From positions 2,976,001-3,040,000 of the forward strand of contig NZ_CP013187.1 in NCBI RefSeq assembly GCF_001444405.1: DNA of 64,000 nt. The letters are read 5' to 3'. Under the pieces are notes generated by a model. The model was not told the DNA's origin. It did not search any database and saw only the letters and a list, made by a program, of their open reading frames with translations. Numbering within the stretch: the stretch's first letter is position 1; each line of letters opens with the position of its first letter. Below, piece by piece: positions 1 through 9,030 of the stretch. Position numbers and translations under genes: made by a program. This DNA comes from Pseudoalteromonas phenolica (GTDB lineage: Bacteria > Pseudomonadota > Gammaproteobacteria > Enterobacterales > Alteromonadaceae).

Positions 1-677
1 CCCCTACAGCCCGACACATATGGCTTTGCAATACTTTTTAAAGATTAATAAACAATGTTATCCACAGATTCTGTGGGTAACTGTCACAAAGCTAATAAAA
101 TAAAGACTTATAGGGCGATCAAAAGATCAGTAAAGCACCAAGAGAAAAGGATCTTTACTTCATAAATGTGACAAGAAATGATCATTTTGTTCGTCTGTTG
201 ATAACTTTACTGTTATAAACAGACGTTCTACAAGCGATTTAAGTTATTGAATCTTTATGTAACCCCTTATTTTAAAAGACCAAATAAACACATATCATAA
301 ATTTTATGCTATCAAACAATTTTATATGTCTATTTTCTGCACAAAACGAATAAATGTAACAAACAATATACTTTGCATTTTTGCGATCCAGATCCCATAG
401 AACAAATAAAAGTAAGATCAAGTTAAAAAGTTAAAATTTAAGCCTTTAAGACTAAATCTCACTTTAGATGTTCAAAAAAAGCATTTTTGTTCATTTTAAC
501 TACAACAAAAAAAGGCTTTCAGGATTTTTCTTTATTTCAATGGTCGAACTTCCACTAAAAAATCGACAAATCGGATATAAAACCAGCGGATAAACGGATT
601 TTTTAACTTTCTCTCATTTTATTTGTTGACACCTTGCCAAGGGGTCATTAATATTTCGCCCCGTTGAGAGACACGCT
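1..677. other. AT-rich non-coding region upstream of tRNA-Asn cluster
   Basis: No convincing gene is seen here. The left part has a perfect DnaA box (TTATCCACA, 58-66) facing a near match (72-80), and a second inverted pair at 192-225 whose arms contain one-mismatch DnaA-box-like sequences. Seven GATC sites lie within the first 420 bases (117, 125, 150, 180, 385, 391, 416), more than the one or two expected by chance. The right end carries the tRNA-Asn promoter. The left neighbour is outside the window. Confidence 0.6.
626..654 (+). promoter_or_regulatory. Sigma-70 promoter of the tRNA-Asn cluster
   Basis: A TTGACA -35 box (626-631) and a TAATAT -10 box (649-654) are separated by 17 bases and followed by a G+C-rich discriminator (CGCCCCG). 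That discriminator is typical of stable-RNA promoters under stringent control. The first tRNA begins 24 bases downstream of the -10 box. Confidence 0.8.
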
Positions 678-754
678 TCCCCCTTAGCTCAGTTGGTTAG
701 AGCGACGGACTGTTAATCCGCAGGTCCCCCGTTCGAGTCGGGGAGGGGGAGCCA
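678..754 (+). tRNA. tRNA-Asn(GTT), copy 1
   Basis: Complete 77-nt cloverleaf with encoded CCA. The acceptor stem is TCCCCCT/AGGGGGA, the anticodon is GTT and the T-arm contains GTTCGAGTC. It is the first of four identical copies in tandem. Confidence 0.97.
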
Positions 755-774
755 AGTTTCTTAATAATAACGAT

Positions 775-851
775 TCCCCCTTAGCTCAGTTGGTTAGAGC
801 GACGGACTGTTAATCCGCAGGTCCCCCGTTCGAGTCGGGGAGGGGGAGCCA
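775..851 (+). tRNA. tRNA-Asn(GTT), copy 2
   Basis: Identical in sequence to copy 1, with encoded CCA. Its 5' leader (ATAACGAT) is perfectly complementary to its 3' trailer (ATCGTTAT), which would extend the acceptor stem in the precursor. Confidence 0.97.
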
Positions 852-867
852 ATCGTTATAGTGTATT

Positions 868-944
868 TCCCCCTTAGCTCAGTTGGTTAGAGCGACGGAC
901 TGTTAATCCGCAGGTCCCCCGTTCGAGTCGGGGAGGGGGAGCCA
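868..944 (+). tRNA. tRNA-Asn(GTT), copy 3
   Basis: Identical to copies 1 and 2, with encoded CCA. Only 16 bases separate it from copy 2. Leader TAGTGT pairs with trailer ACACTA. Confidence 0.97.
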
Positions 945-968
945 ACACTACCATCTCTTTTATATTGT

Positions 969-1045
969 TCCCCCTTAGCTCAGTTGGTTAGAGCGACGGA
1001 CTGTTAATCCGCAGGTCCCCCGTTCGAGTCGGGGAGGGGGAGCCA
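969..1045 (+). tRNA. tRNA-Asn(GTT), copy 4
   Basis: Last identical copy in the cluster, with encoded CCA. No clear intrinsic terminator follows it before the next gene at 1314. Confidence 0.97.
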
Positions 1046-1313
1046 ATATTCAGATTCTAATAGACTTTTCACACACATTGCACTACCCTACTACTGTTAA
1101 ATTTTTCCTTTAAAATCGCTAGTTCGGCTTAATTGAATCATTAAAATTTTGCTCATTTTGCGATGATTGTTCCTCAATTTTTATATTGGCCTGACGATAA
1201 GGTACCGTATTATCTTGGCTAAAATTATGCGCTCAAAAAATTTAGGTTCTCAAAATCGCGCCTAAATGATTTGCAGATTGGAATAAAACTAAAAAGAACT
1301 GAAAGACACAATA

Positions 1314-3257
1314 ATGGCAGGCTTTAAAAAACTTATATTTGTGCAGTTGATCTCTTGGCTTCTGTTTTCACTTGTTGGAATATTTTTCTTTGCGACTAGC
1401 TTTGACTCTGCAGTGTCAAAAGCTCAGCAAAGTGCGCAGGTTATGGTGACTCAATATATTAAAGAAAAAACCATGGCTGAGGTCACGCCTCAACATATTC
1501 GACAAGCACTCGCGAACGGCAACGTCTTTTCAACCTTCATTGTTAGAGACTTTAATGGTGATACGGTTTTAAATGTGAATACACATAATCCCCTGCCCTT
1601 TATTGCTGAAATCATCGAATCTAATATTAATGCCATTCGTCCGCAATTTGCAGTAAATGTGACCAAAGACATCAAAATTGAATTTATTATAAATGCGCAA
1701 AGTCAAGCTCAGCTTCTGCAACAAGCCGTTATTATGATGTTTATTATTACAGCTCTACTCGCTTTTATCCCTGTCTTCTATATGAAAGCCATTTACAAAC
1801 GTTTAAATCGAAACGTAAGTATGACTGTTGCCGATGCGGTAGATATGTATATCACTCAAAATCAAGTTACAGAAAGCATCGAAAATGATTTTAATGCAAG
1901 CAAAGTTCAAGCTCTTGGCGCTGAGTTGGCCCCCTCATTTAACCGTTTAGCCCACTTCTTAAAGAGTAAACAAGAAGATATTCAAAGCGCCGCACAAAGT
2001 ATCAAACAAGAAGCATATAAAGATGTTGTAACTGGTCTAGGCAACCGTAACATGTTCGTGGAATATTACGAGCACCATATTGAATCAAGTAGTAAAAAAT
2101 CTTTCGGTACCCTTGCCATGATCCGTTGTAGTGAACTACAAGTGATCAACCAAACTCGCGGTTACCAAAAAGGTGACGAGTACATAAAGTCCGTGTCTGA
2201 GATTATTACTCATGTTTGTGGTACCTACACTGGCGGGCAAACATTCCGACTAAATAGTTCTGATTTTGCGGTTATTTTGCCAAACATTCCGGCAAAAGAA
2301 GCCGAACATTTTGGTGAGACATTACAAGCTAGATTCACTCAATATCAGCAAAACCAAGAACTCAGCTCTGTAGCAAATACGGGGATTGTCCCATACGAAA
2401 CCGGTAAGCCATTAGGCGAGATATTATCTGTGGTCGATAACGCCATGAGTATGGCCCAGAGTAAACAAGCAAATGCGTGGCATATACAACGTGAGTCTGA
2501 TCTCATCAATAATGTTGGTGCAGGCTTTGGTAATCAAAACTGGCGTAAGGTGATCCATGATGTGATCGAATCTAAGCGTGTCAGTTTAATGATGCAAAAC
2601 ATTATGCCGATTGGTAAAAATGTTAAAGCCTACGCAGAAATTCAAGCCCGCTTTAAAACTGAAGATAATCAAATGCTGCCAACAGCGTCTTTCTTAGCCA
2701 TGGCAGAAAAACTTGAGATGGCCATTGAAATTGATAAGTTGATCATAGATACGTCACTCGAACTAATAAAAACCCGTAACTTCACTGAAAAGTTTTTTGG
2801 CATCAATGTTACCGCGTCAAGCGCTCACTCAGATCAATTTGTGATCTGGCTAGAACGTCGTTTGTTAAAAGATGCCAACATTGCTTCGAAATTGATTTTT
2901 GAAGTGAGCGAGTTTGGTTTACAGCAAAATATTAAAGCCAGCAAACGCTTTATCGATATGGTTCACCGCGTTGGTGCGCGTATCACCGTTGAGCGTTTTG
3001 GTGTTGGTTTAACCTCATTTAAGTTCTTCAGAGATTTAAAACCTGATTTCATCAAGATGGATGCAAGTTATACCCGTGGTCTAGAAGAAGATAAAAATAA
3101 CCAATACTTCATGCGTTTGATGGTTGATCTTGCTCACCGAATTGGTGTGAGTGTGTTTGCTGAAGGGGTCGAAAACCAAGAAGAAAAACACGTAGTCGAA
3201 ACACTCTGCCTCGACGGTGTTCAGGGTTACTACATAGAGAAACCCAAAGAAATATAG
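1314..3257 (+). CDS. Membrane protein with degenerate GGDEF and EAL domains (LapD/CsrD type)
   Basis: This 647-residue inner-membrane protein has a transmembrane helix at about 8-30, a periplasmic segment resembling the LapD/MoxY N-terminal domain, a second helix at about 135-157, a HAMP-like linker, a GGDEF-fold domain (about 232-395) and an EAL-fold domain (about 405-645). The diguanylate cyclase signature is replaced by LNSSDF (313-318) and the EAL signature by EIQ (442-444), so neither domain is likely to be catalytic. Such proteins act as c-di-GMP receptors (LapD) or as RNA-decay regulators (CsrD/MshH), and the length fits both. No lapG-like protease gene is adjacent, so the choice is open. 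The ATG at 1314 follows a GAAAG ribosome-binding site, and a terminator follows the stop. Confidence 0.8.
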   Translation: MAGFKKLIFVQLISWLLFSLVGIFFFATSFDSAVSKAQQSAQVMVTQYIKEKTMAEVTPQHIRQALANGNVFSTFIVRDFNGDTVLNVNTHNPLPFIAEIIESNINAIRPQFAVNVTKDIKIEFIINAQSQAQLLQQAVIMMFIITALLAFIPVFYMKAIYKRLNRNVSMTVADAVDMYITQNQVTESIENDFNASKVQALGAELAPSFNRLAHFLKSKQEDIQSAAQSIKQEAYKDVVTGLGNRNMFVEYYEHHIESSSKKSFGTLAMIRCSELQVINQTRGYQKGDEYIKSVSEIITHVCGTYTGGQTFRLNSSDFAVILPNIPAKEAEHFGETLQARFTQYQQNQELSSVANTGIVPYETGKPLGEILSVVDNAMSMAQSKQANAWHIQRESDLINNVGAGFGNQNWRKVIHDVIESKRVSLMMQNIMPIGKNVKAYAEIQARFKTEDNQMLPTASFLAMAEKLEMAIEIDKLIIDTSLELIKTRNFTEKFFGINVTASSAHSDQFVIWLERRLLKDANIASKLIFEVSEFGLQQNIKASKRFIDMVHRVGARITVERFGVGLTSFKFFRDLKPDFIKMDASYTRGLEEDKNNQYFMRLMVDLAHRIGVSVFAEGVENQEEKHVVETLCLDGVQGYYIEKPKEI

Positions 3258-3268
3258 CAGCAAAAACC

Positions 3269-3290
3269 AGGCCCTTTCAGGGCCTTTTTT
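3269..3290 (+). terminator. Intrinsic terminator after the GGDEF/EAL gene
   Basis: A perfect 6-bp stem (AGGCCC/GGGCCT) with a 5-base loop runs into a T tract, 12 bases after the stop codon. Confidence 0.85.
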
Positions 3291-3439
3291 GATTTCGCTG
3301 CGTATATCCGTAAATCTTTACAAAAATACCCATTTATCAAAACATTTCTGCCGTTTTTGTTGTGATATTCAGCGCCAAACTTGGTAAAATTAACAATCGC
3401 TAGGCACTCAATAAAAAGGCGTCAACGTTAGGGGCTATA

Positions 3440-4021
3440 ATGACTGAATATATTCTGTTGCTGATCGGCACAGTATTAGTAAACAATTTCGTGTTAGTAC
3501 AATTCTTAGGCTTATGTCCTTTCATGGGCGTATCAGGCAAGTTAGACACTGCCGTTGGTATGTCAATGGCCACCACTTTTGTGCTCACGCTAGCCTCAGT
3601 AACGAGTTACCTTGTTAACGAGTATATATTGCAACCTCTCGAATTAGAGTTTTTACGCACCATGAGCTTCATACTTGTTATTGCTGTGGTGGTTCAATTT
3701 ACAGAAATGGTGGTTAAAAAAACCAGCCCTACACTTTATCGTCTACTAGGTATTTTCTTACCGCTTATCACAACTAACTGTGCAGTATTAGGTGTTGCCC
3801 TTCTAAACATTAAAAATGAGCATACCTTTATGAGTTCAGCCGTGTTCGGTTTTGGTGCCGCGGTCGGTTTTTCTATGGTGCTGGTTTTATTTGCAGCACT
3901 GCGTGAACGTCTTGCTGTTGCTGATGTACCAACCCCGTTCAAAGGTGCGTCAATCGCCATGATCACCGCTGGCTTAATGTCTCTTGCCTTTATGGGCTTT
4001 TCTGGATTAGTGAAGTTTTAA
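3440..4021 (+). CDS. rnfA: Rnf/Rsx electron transport complex subunit A
   Basis: This 193-residue polytopic inner-membrane protein matches the length of E. coli RsxA. About six hydrophobic helices are visible, with the family-typical start (MTEYILLLIGTVLVNNFVL) and a conserved TTNCAVLGVALLN segment. RnfA pairs with RnfE and holds a membrane [2Fe-2S] cluster. The Rnf complex links NADH-ferredoxin electron transfer to ion transport, and in enterobacteria it also resets SoxR. It is the first gene of rnfABCDGE-nth, and rnfB starts 2 bases after its stop codon. Confidence 0.96.
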   Translation: MTEYILLLIGTVLVNNFVLVQFLGLCPFMGVSGKLDTAVGMSMATTFVLTLASVTSYLVNEYILQPLELEFLRTMSFILVIAVVVQFTEMVVKKTSPTLYRLLGIFLPLITTNCAVLGVALLNIKNEHTFMSSAVFGFGAAVGFSMVLVLFAALRERLAVADVPTPFKGASIAMITAGLMSLAFMGFSGLVKF

Positions 4022-4023
4022 CC

Positions 4024-4578
4024 ATGACCTTGTTTTATGCACTCATTGCGCTAGGTTCACTGGCGCTGATTTTTGGCCTTATTTTAGGTTATGCCGCGGT
4101 AAAATATCGCGTCGAAAGTAGCCCTGTTGTCGACCAAGTCGATGCCATTTTACCGCAAACACAATGTGGCCAATGTGGTTACCCTGGCTGCCGCCCTTAT
4201 GCTGAAGCCATTGCCAATGGCGACGAAATTAATAAATGTCCACCGGGTGGTGATGCCACCATTAAAAAGTTAGCCGATTTAATGGGCGTTGAGCCTAAAC
4301 CTTTAGCTGGCGGCGAAGAAGCTGAACCTGTTAAAACTGTGGCATATATTCGTGAAGATGAATGTATCGGCTGTACTAAATGCATTCAAGCTTGTCCGGT
4401 TGACGCCATTGTTGGTGCCACAAGACAAATGCATACCGTATTAAAAGATGAATGTACCGGCTGTGATTTATGTGTTGAGCCATGTCCAGTTGATTGTATT
4501 GATATGATCCCTGTTGCTGAAACTAAGCAAACATGGAAATGGCAGTTAAACGCCATTAACGTCACTCAGATTGATTAG
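4024..4578 (+). CDS. rnfB: Rnf/Rsx electron transport complex subunit B (ferredoxin)
   Basis: This 184-residue protein has one N-terminal membrane anchor, a four-cysteine Fe-S domain (CGQCGYPGC followed by a later Cys in NKCPPGG) and two [4Fe-4S] ferredoxin motifs (CIGCTKCIQACP and CTGCDLCVEPCP). RnfB delivers electrons between soluble ferredoxin and the membrane subunits. It lies between rnfA and rnfC with very short spacers, as expected for one operon. Confidence 0.96.
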   Translation: MTLFYALIALGSLALIFGLILGYAAVKYRVESSPVVDQVDAILPQTQCGQCGYPGCRPYAEAIANGDEINKCPPGGDATIKKLADLMGVEPKPLAGGEEAEPVKTVAYIREDECIGCTKCIQACPVDAIVGATRQMHTVLKDECTGCDLCVEPCPVDCIDMIPVAETKQTWKWQLNAINVTQID

Positions 4579-4586
4579 AGGTTGCC

Positions 4587-7340
4587 GTGGAATCGTTATT
4601 TGAACAAATTGAACGTGGAGCACTGTGGCAATTTCCTGGTGGTATTCACCCACCTGAACAAAAAACATTGTCGAACCAACTCCCAATTCGCCAGTTACCC
4701 TTACCTGATAAATTGGTTATTCCGTTAAAGCAGCATATTGGTGCCAACGGTCAACTGCTTGTCCATGTGGGCGATCATGTTTTAAAGGGCCAGGCATTGA
4801 CAAAACCCGCTGGCAATTGGTCTTTACCTATCCATGCCGCTACTTCAGGCACCATCACCGCCATTGAGCATAGACCATCTGCACACCCTTCAGCTTTGCC
4901 AGAGCCGAGCATCGTACTTGAGCCTGATGGTCAAGACACTTGGTGTGCGCTTGAACCACTTGAACAATATGCAGAGGTTTCTAAGCAACAACTGGTCGAT
5001 AAAATTCATGATGCAGGCATTGCCGGTATGGGTGGCGCAGGCTTTCCAACCTATGTGAAAGCCAGCAGCCAAGCAGAAATTGACTTTTTTGTTGTCAATG
5101 GCGTTGAATGTGAACCTTATATCACAGCCGATGACATGTTAATGCGTGAGCATGCTGAGCAAATCGTGCAAGGCATTGAGATCATGCAGCACCTACTCTC
5201 TCCAAAATATGTGTTAGTTGGTATTGAAGACAACAAACCTGAAGCCATTGCTGCGATGCAAAAAGCCTCAGCACATAACGATAAAATCTTAGTTCGCTCG
5301 GTGCCAACCAAATACCCTTCTGGTGGTGAAAAACAGCTGATTAAAGTACTGACTTCTCGCGAGGTGCCCAGTGCAGGCATTCCTGCAGACATTGGCGTAT
5401 TAGTGCAAAACGTCGGTACATTATTTGCGATAAGTGACGCTGTGCTTCGTGGCAAACCGCTCATTGAGCGTGTTGTTACGGTAACCGGTAACACCATCAA
5501 ACAAGCACAAAATGTTTGGGCACTGATGGGCACTGAGATTAAGCATCTACTCGATAGCCAAGGGTTCGAACCAGTTACTGCGCAGCGTGTCATCATGGGT
5601 GGGCCAATGATGGGCTTCACCTTACCAACAGTGCGCATTCCTGTAGTCAAAACCACCAACTGTATTTTGGCACCTGACAATCAAGAACTGGCTGAGCCAA
5701 ACGATGAAAAAGCTTGTATTCGCTGTAGTGCGTGTGCCGATGCTTGCCCGCAAACTTTACTACCACAGCAATTACAATGGTTTGCTAAAGGCAAAGAGTA
5801 TCAAAAGCTTGAAGAATACAACCTGTTTGATTGTATTGAATGCGGTGCGTGTTCGTACGTGTGCCCGAGTGAAATTCCACTGGTGCAATATTACCGGGTT
5901 GCTAAAGCTGAGATCCGAGAACAAAAACTAGAACAAATCAAAGCTGAGCGAGCAAAAGAGCGTTTCGAAGCCCGTAAAGAACGTTTAGAGCGAGAACAAG
6001 AAGAACGTCAAAACCGTCATAAACGTTCAGCTAGCCGTTCTACTCAATCAGCGCAAAGTAAAGAAAAAGTGGCTGAAGCACTTGAGCGTGTTAAAAACAA
6101 GAAAACACCAGAAAAGTCAGCAGTTGAAGCTGCAATTGCCCGAGCTAAAGCGAAAAAAGCGGCTGATGGTTCACTCGAACCAGATAATAGTGCTGTTGCA
6201 TTAGAACGCGCTAAGCGTAAAGAGCAAGCTCGCCAATACAAGGCTGAGAAAGCCACTGATGACAGTGCCGATAAGCCTAAAGATAATAAGGCTGCTGTTG
6301 CCGCTGCCATTGCGCGTGCGAAAGCGAAAAAGGCCGCACAACAAACCGGTGCTGATGATGTAAAATCAGAACAGCAAACAACTCAGACTGATACATCGAC
6401 CGATCCGCGTAAAGCCGCTGTTGCTGCCGCCATTGCCCGTGCAAAAGCAAAGAAAGCGGCACAAAACGCAGAACAAGATGAAGCGCCAGCTGAAACTGAA
6501 AGCACAGAAGATCCGCGTAAAGCCGCTGTTGCTGCCGCCATTGCCCGTGCAAAAGCCAAAAAGGCAGCTAAAGAAGCTGAGCAAAGCGAAGAGACTGTAG
6601 CTGATAGCGAACCGGAAGATCCACGCAAAGCCGCTGTTGCAGCAGCTATCGCTAGAGCAAAAGCGAAAAAGGCAGCTAAAGAGGCTGAACAAAGCGATGA
6701 GACTGTAGCTGATAGCGAACCGGAAGATCCACGTAAAGCCGCGGTTGCAGCTGCCATTGCTCGAGCGAAAGCAAAAAAGGCAGCTAAAGAAGCTGAACAA
6801 AGCGATGAAACAGTAGCTGATAGTGAGCCAGAAGATCCACGCAAAGCCGCAGTTGCAGCGGCCATTGCACGTGCTAAAGCAAAGAAAGCAGCTAAAGAAG
6901 CTGAACAAAGCGATGCAACTGTAGTTGATAGCGAGCCGGAAGATCCACGCAAGGCTGCAGTAGCAGCAGCCATTGCCCGTGCTAAAGCAAAGAAAGCGGC
7001 CAAAGAAGCAGAACTAGCGGCTAGCGAAGACAATGTCGAAGCTGATACTCAAACTGAGCAATCAGAACAAAGCAGCGAGCCAGAAGATCCGCGTAAAGCG
7101 GCTGTTGCTGCAGCCATCGCCCGAGCTAAAGCGAAAAAGGCTGCAAAAGAAGCTGAACTAGCAGCTAGCGAAGAAAGAGATGAGACGGATACTCAAACTG
7201 AGCAAGCAGAACAAAGTAGCGAGCCAGAAGATCCGCGTAAAGCAGCTGTTGCAGCCGCTATTGCACGTGCCAAAGCAAAGAAAGCAGCCAAAGAAGCACA
7301 ATTAAAGCAAGAATCAGAAGAAGGAAATGAACCGTCATGA
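4587..7340 (+). CDS. rnfC: Rnf/Rsx electron transport complex subunit C with long repetitive tail
   Basis: At 917 residues this is a long RnfC. Residues 1 to about 440 form the conserved NADH-oxidising core: a Gly-rich nucleotide and flavin region (GIAGMGGAGFPTY, about 144-156; YPSGGEKQ, about 243-250) and two [4Fe-4S] motifs (Cys 377/380/383/387 and 416/419/422/426). A charged coiled-coil-like segment follows, then about ten near-identical helical repeats (KAAVAAAIARAKAKKAA) joined by acidic linkers such as SDETVADSEPEDPR. It starts at GTG 4587 after an AGAGG site. The stop overlaps the rnfD start by 4 bases. The tail's job is not evident; similar but shorter Ala/Lys tails occur in other gammaproteobacterial RnfC proteins. 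Confidence 0.95.
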   Translation: MESLFEQIERGALWQFPGGIHPPEQKTLSNQLPIRQLPLPDKLVIPLKQHIGANGQLLVHVGDHVLKGQALTKPAGNWSLPIHAATSGTITAIEHRPSAHPSALPEPSIVLEPDGQDTWCALEPLEQYAEVSKQQLVDKIHDAGIAGMGGAGFPTYVKASSQAEIDFFVVNGVECEPYITADDMLMREHAEQIVQGIEIMQHLLSPKYVLVGIEDNKPEAIAAMQKASAHNDKILVRSVPTKYPSGGEKQLIKVLTSREVPSAGIPADIGVLVQNVGTLFAISDAVLRGKPLIERVVTVTGNTIKQAQNVWALMGTEIKHLLDSQGFEPVTAQRVIMGGPMMGFTLPTVRIPVVKTTNCILAPDNQELAEPNDEKACIRCSACADACPQTLLPQQLQWFAKGKEYQKLEEYNLFDCIECGACSYVCPSEIPLVQYYRVAKAEIREQKLEQIKAERAKERFEARKERLEREQEERQNRHKRSASRSTQSAQSKEKVAEALERVKNKKTPEKSAVEAAIARAKAKKAADGSLEPDNSAVALERAKRKEQARQYKAEKATDDSADKPKDNKAAVAAAIARAKAKKAAQQTGADDVKSEQQTTQTDTSTDPRKAAVAAAIARAKAKKAAQNAEQDEAPAETESTEDPRKAAVAAAIARAKAKKAAKEAEQSEETVADSEPEDPRKAAVAAAIARAKAKKAAKEAEQSDETVADSEPEDPRKAAVAAAIARAKAKKAAKEAEQSDETVADSEPEDPRKAAVAAAIARAKAKKAAKEAEQSDATVVDSEPEDPRKAAVAAAIARAKAKKAAKEAELAASEDNVEADTQTEQSEQSSEPEDPRKAAVAAAIARAKAKKAAKEAELAASEERDETDTQTEQAEQSSEPEDPRKAAVAAAIARAKAKKAAKEAQLKQESEEGNEPS
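6111..7300 (+). repeat. In-frame tandem repeats encoding the RnfC tail
   Basis: About ten units, of roughly 100-140 bp each in the later part, all encode AIARAKAKKAA-type helices. Middle units (about 6560-6960) are close to identical and share the linker DSEPEDPR; the last two share a longer linker with DTQTEQ. Codons differ at synonymous sites between units, so the protein pattern is kept under selection or by conversion rather than by very recent duplication alone. Long open frames on the opposite strand here are by-products of the repeat composition. Confidence 0.9.
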
Positions 7341-8395
7341 AATTAACCATGGCTTCATCGCCCCACAATCATAGCCATAAAGCACTGAATAAATTAATGA
7401 TGACAGTGATCGCTGCGTGTGTGCCCGGGATCATCGCTCAGTGTTACTTTTTTGGCTCTGCTGTTTTAATTCAAATACTCATCGCACTCATTTCTGTCAG
7501 TGCGTTTGAAGCAGCTATCATGAAGATCCGTAATAAAGCTATTTGGCCATCATTAAGTGATGGCTCTGCTTGGCTAACTGGTGTACTGCTGGCAATCAGT
7601 ATCCCGCCTCTCGCACCTTGGTGGGTCATCGTCATCGGCTGCCTGTTTGCCATTGTGATCGTGAAACAGCTTTATGGTGGTTTAGGCTTTAATTTATTCA
7701 ACCCGGCAATGGCAGGTTATGTCTTACTGCTTATTTCATTCCCGGTGCAAATGACAGCTTGGTCGCCAGTGTCTGAACTGTTAGTGACACCAGTGAGTTT
7801 TATTGATCAACTTGCTTTAATTTTCACGCAAACCACAACGTCAGGTTTAACCCTAGAGCAAGTCAGAGCAGGTATTGATGGTGTTACTATGGCAACACCA
7901 CTCGATACAGTAAAAACAGCTGTTTCTCAGGGCTATACAGTTACTGAGGCGATGCAAAGCGCCGTGTTTGCCGATTACGCCGGTAAAGGCTGGATGTGGG
8001 TTAACCTAGCTTATCTGGCCGGTGGTCTTTTCTTACTTTGGCGCAGCATTATTAACTGGCATATCCCAGTCGCCTTCATTTTTGCATTGGCATTTTGTAG
8101 TGCTGTGGGTTACATCATTGCCCCAGGTAGCCATGCAGGCCTTATTTTCCACCTACTCAGTGGTGCAACTATGTTAGGGGCATTCTTCATTGCCACCGAT
8201 CCGGTTTCTGCTTGTACCACAGATAGAGGCCGATTAATTTTTGGTGCAGCCATTGGCGTACTGGTTTATATCATCCGTACTTACGGCGGCTATCCAGATG
8301 CTGTGGCCTTCTCTGTGTTACTCATGAATATGGCAGTGCCATTGATTGATCACTACAGTCGACCGCGCACATTTGGTCATGGAGGTGCACAATGA
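7337..8395 (+). CDS. rnfD: Rnf/Rsx electron transport complex subunit D
   Basis: This 352-residue multi-pass membrane protein is the usual size for RnfD. The GVTMATP motif places the covalent FMN attachment threonine at residue 184, close to Thr187 of E. coli. Motifs such as YGGLGFNLFNPAMAGY and ATDPVSACTTDRGR match the family. RnfD and RnfG are the flavin subunits of the complex. The start overlaps rnfC and the stop overlaps rnfG, each by 4 bases, which suggests translational coupling. Confidence 0.96.
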   Translation: MKLTMASSPHNHSHKALNKLMMTVIAACVPGIIAQCYFFGSAVLIQILIALISVSAFEAAIMKIRNKAIWPSLSDGSAWLTGVLLAISIPPLAPWWVIVIGCLFAIVIVKQLYGGLGFNLFNPAMAGYVLLLISFPVQMTAWSPVSELLVTPVSFIDQLALIFTQTTTSGLTLEQVRAGIDGVTMATPLDTVKTAVSQGYTVTEAMQSAVFADYAGKGWMWVNLAYLAGGLFLLWRSIINWHIPVAFIFALAFCSAVGYIIAPGSHAGLIFHLLSGATMLGAFFIATDPVSACTTDRGRLIFGAAIGVLVYIIRTYGGYPDAVAFSVLLMNMAVPLIDHYSRPRTFGHGGAQ

Positions 8396-9030
8396 TAGCC
8401 AAATCTATGTATAAAAATGGCGCCATATTGTGTGCTTTTGCATTGGCAACCACAGGCAGTGTAGCTGTGGTTCAGAGCCTGACTGAAACACGGATCGCAG
8501 AGCAAGAAAAAGCACAACTGATGTCTTTGCTGTCTCAAGTTATTCCAAGTGAGCGTTACGACAACCAACTCTACCTTGACTGCGTAGAAAGTGATGCGCC
8601 TGAGCTTGGCCCAGCAGGCCCGCATATTATTTATCGTGCAAGATTAAACGGCGAGCCCGCGGCTTTGCTTGTTCGTCACATCACTCCAAAAGGGTATAGC
8701 GGTAATATCGATATCTTAACTGCAGTTACAAAACGTGGCGAAATCACAGGTGTACGTGTTACCCGTCATGAAGAAACACCCGGCCTTGGTGATAAGGTGG
8801 AGCTTTCTAGATCTGATTGGATCACCACATTTAATGGCATGCAAATCAATAGCGCAAATGATGCCCGTTTCGCAGTTAAGAAAGATGGTGGCGAGTTTGA
8901 CCAATTTACTGGCGCGACCATCACGCCTAGAGCAGTGACTGGTTCAGTGGGAGAAGCCGCTTGGTACGCAACAACTCACTTTGATGCTTTATTTGCCAAA
9001 GACAACCTGTGCGCAGGAGAAACACAATGA
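8392..9030 (+). CDS. rnfG: Rnf/Rsx electron transport complex subunit G
   Basis: This 212-residue protein has one N-terminal membrane helix (about 8-28) and an exported FMN-binding domain. The TGATITPRA motif places the covalent FMN threonine at residue 176. The HEETPGLGDK segment is typical of FMN-binding domains in RnfG and NqrC. It is translationally coupled by 4-base overlaps to rnfD upstream and rnfE downstream. Confidence 0.95.
   Translation: MIAKSMYKNGAILCAFALATTGSVAVVQSLTETRIAEQEKAQLMSLLSQVIPSERYDNQLYLDCVESDAPELGPAGPHIIYRARLNGEPAALLVRHITPKGYSGNIDILTAVTKRGEITGVRVTRHEETPGLGDKVELSRSDWITTFNGMQINSANDARFAVKKDGGEFDQFTGATITPRAVTGSVGEAAWYATTHFDALFAKDNLCAGETQ

Noticed and set aside
1..450. Chromosomal replication origin (oriC)
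   Set aside because: DnaA-box-like pairs and GATC enrichment are present, but there is no adjacent mnmG, mioC, dnaA or dnaN within the visible sequence, and no clear array of AT-rich 13-mers. It is kept only as a DnaA-binding candidate.
5117..7033. Long antisense open frames across rnfC
   Set aside because: They are by-products of the Ala/Lys codon repeats and codon bias of rnfC. They have low-complexity products and no ribosome-binding sites.
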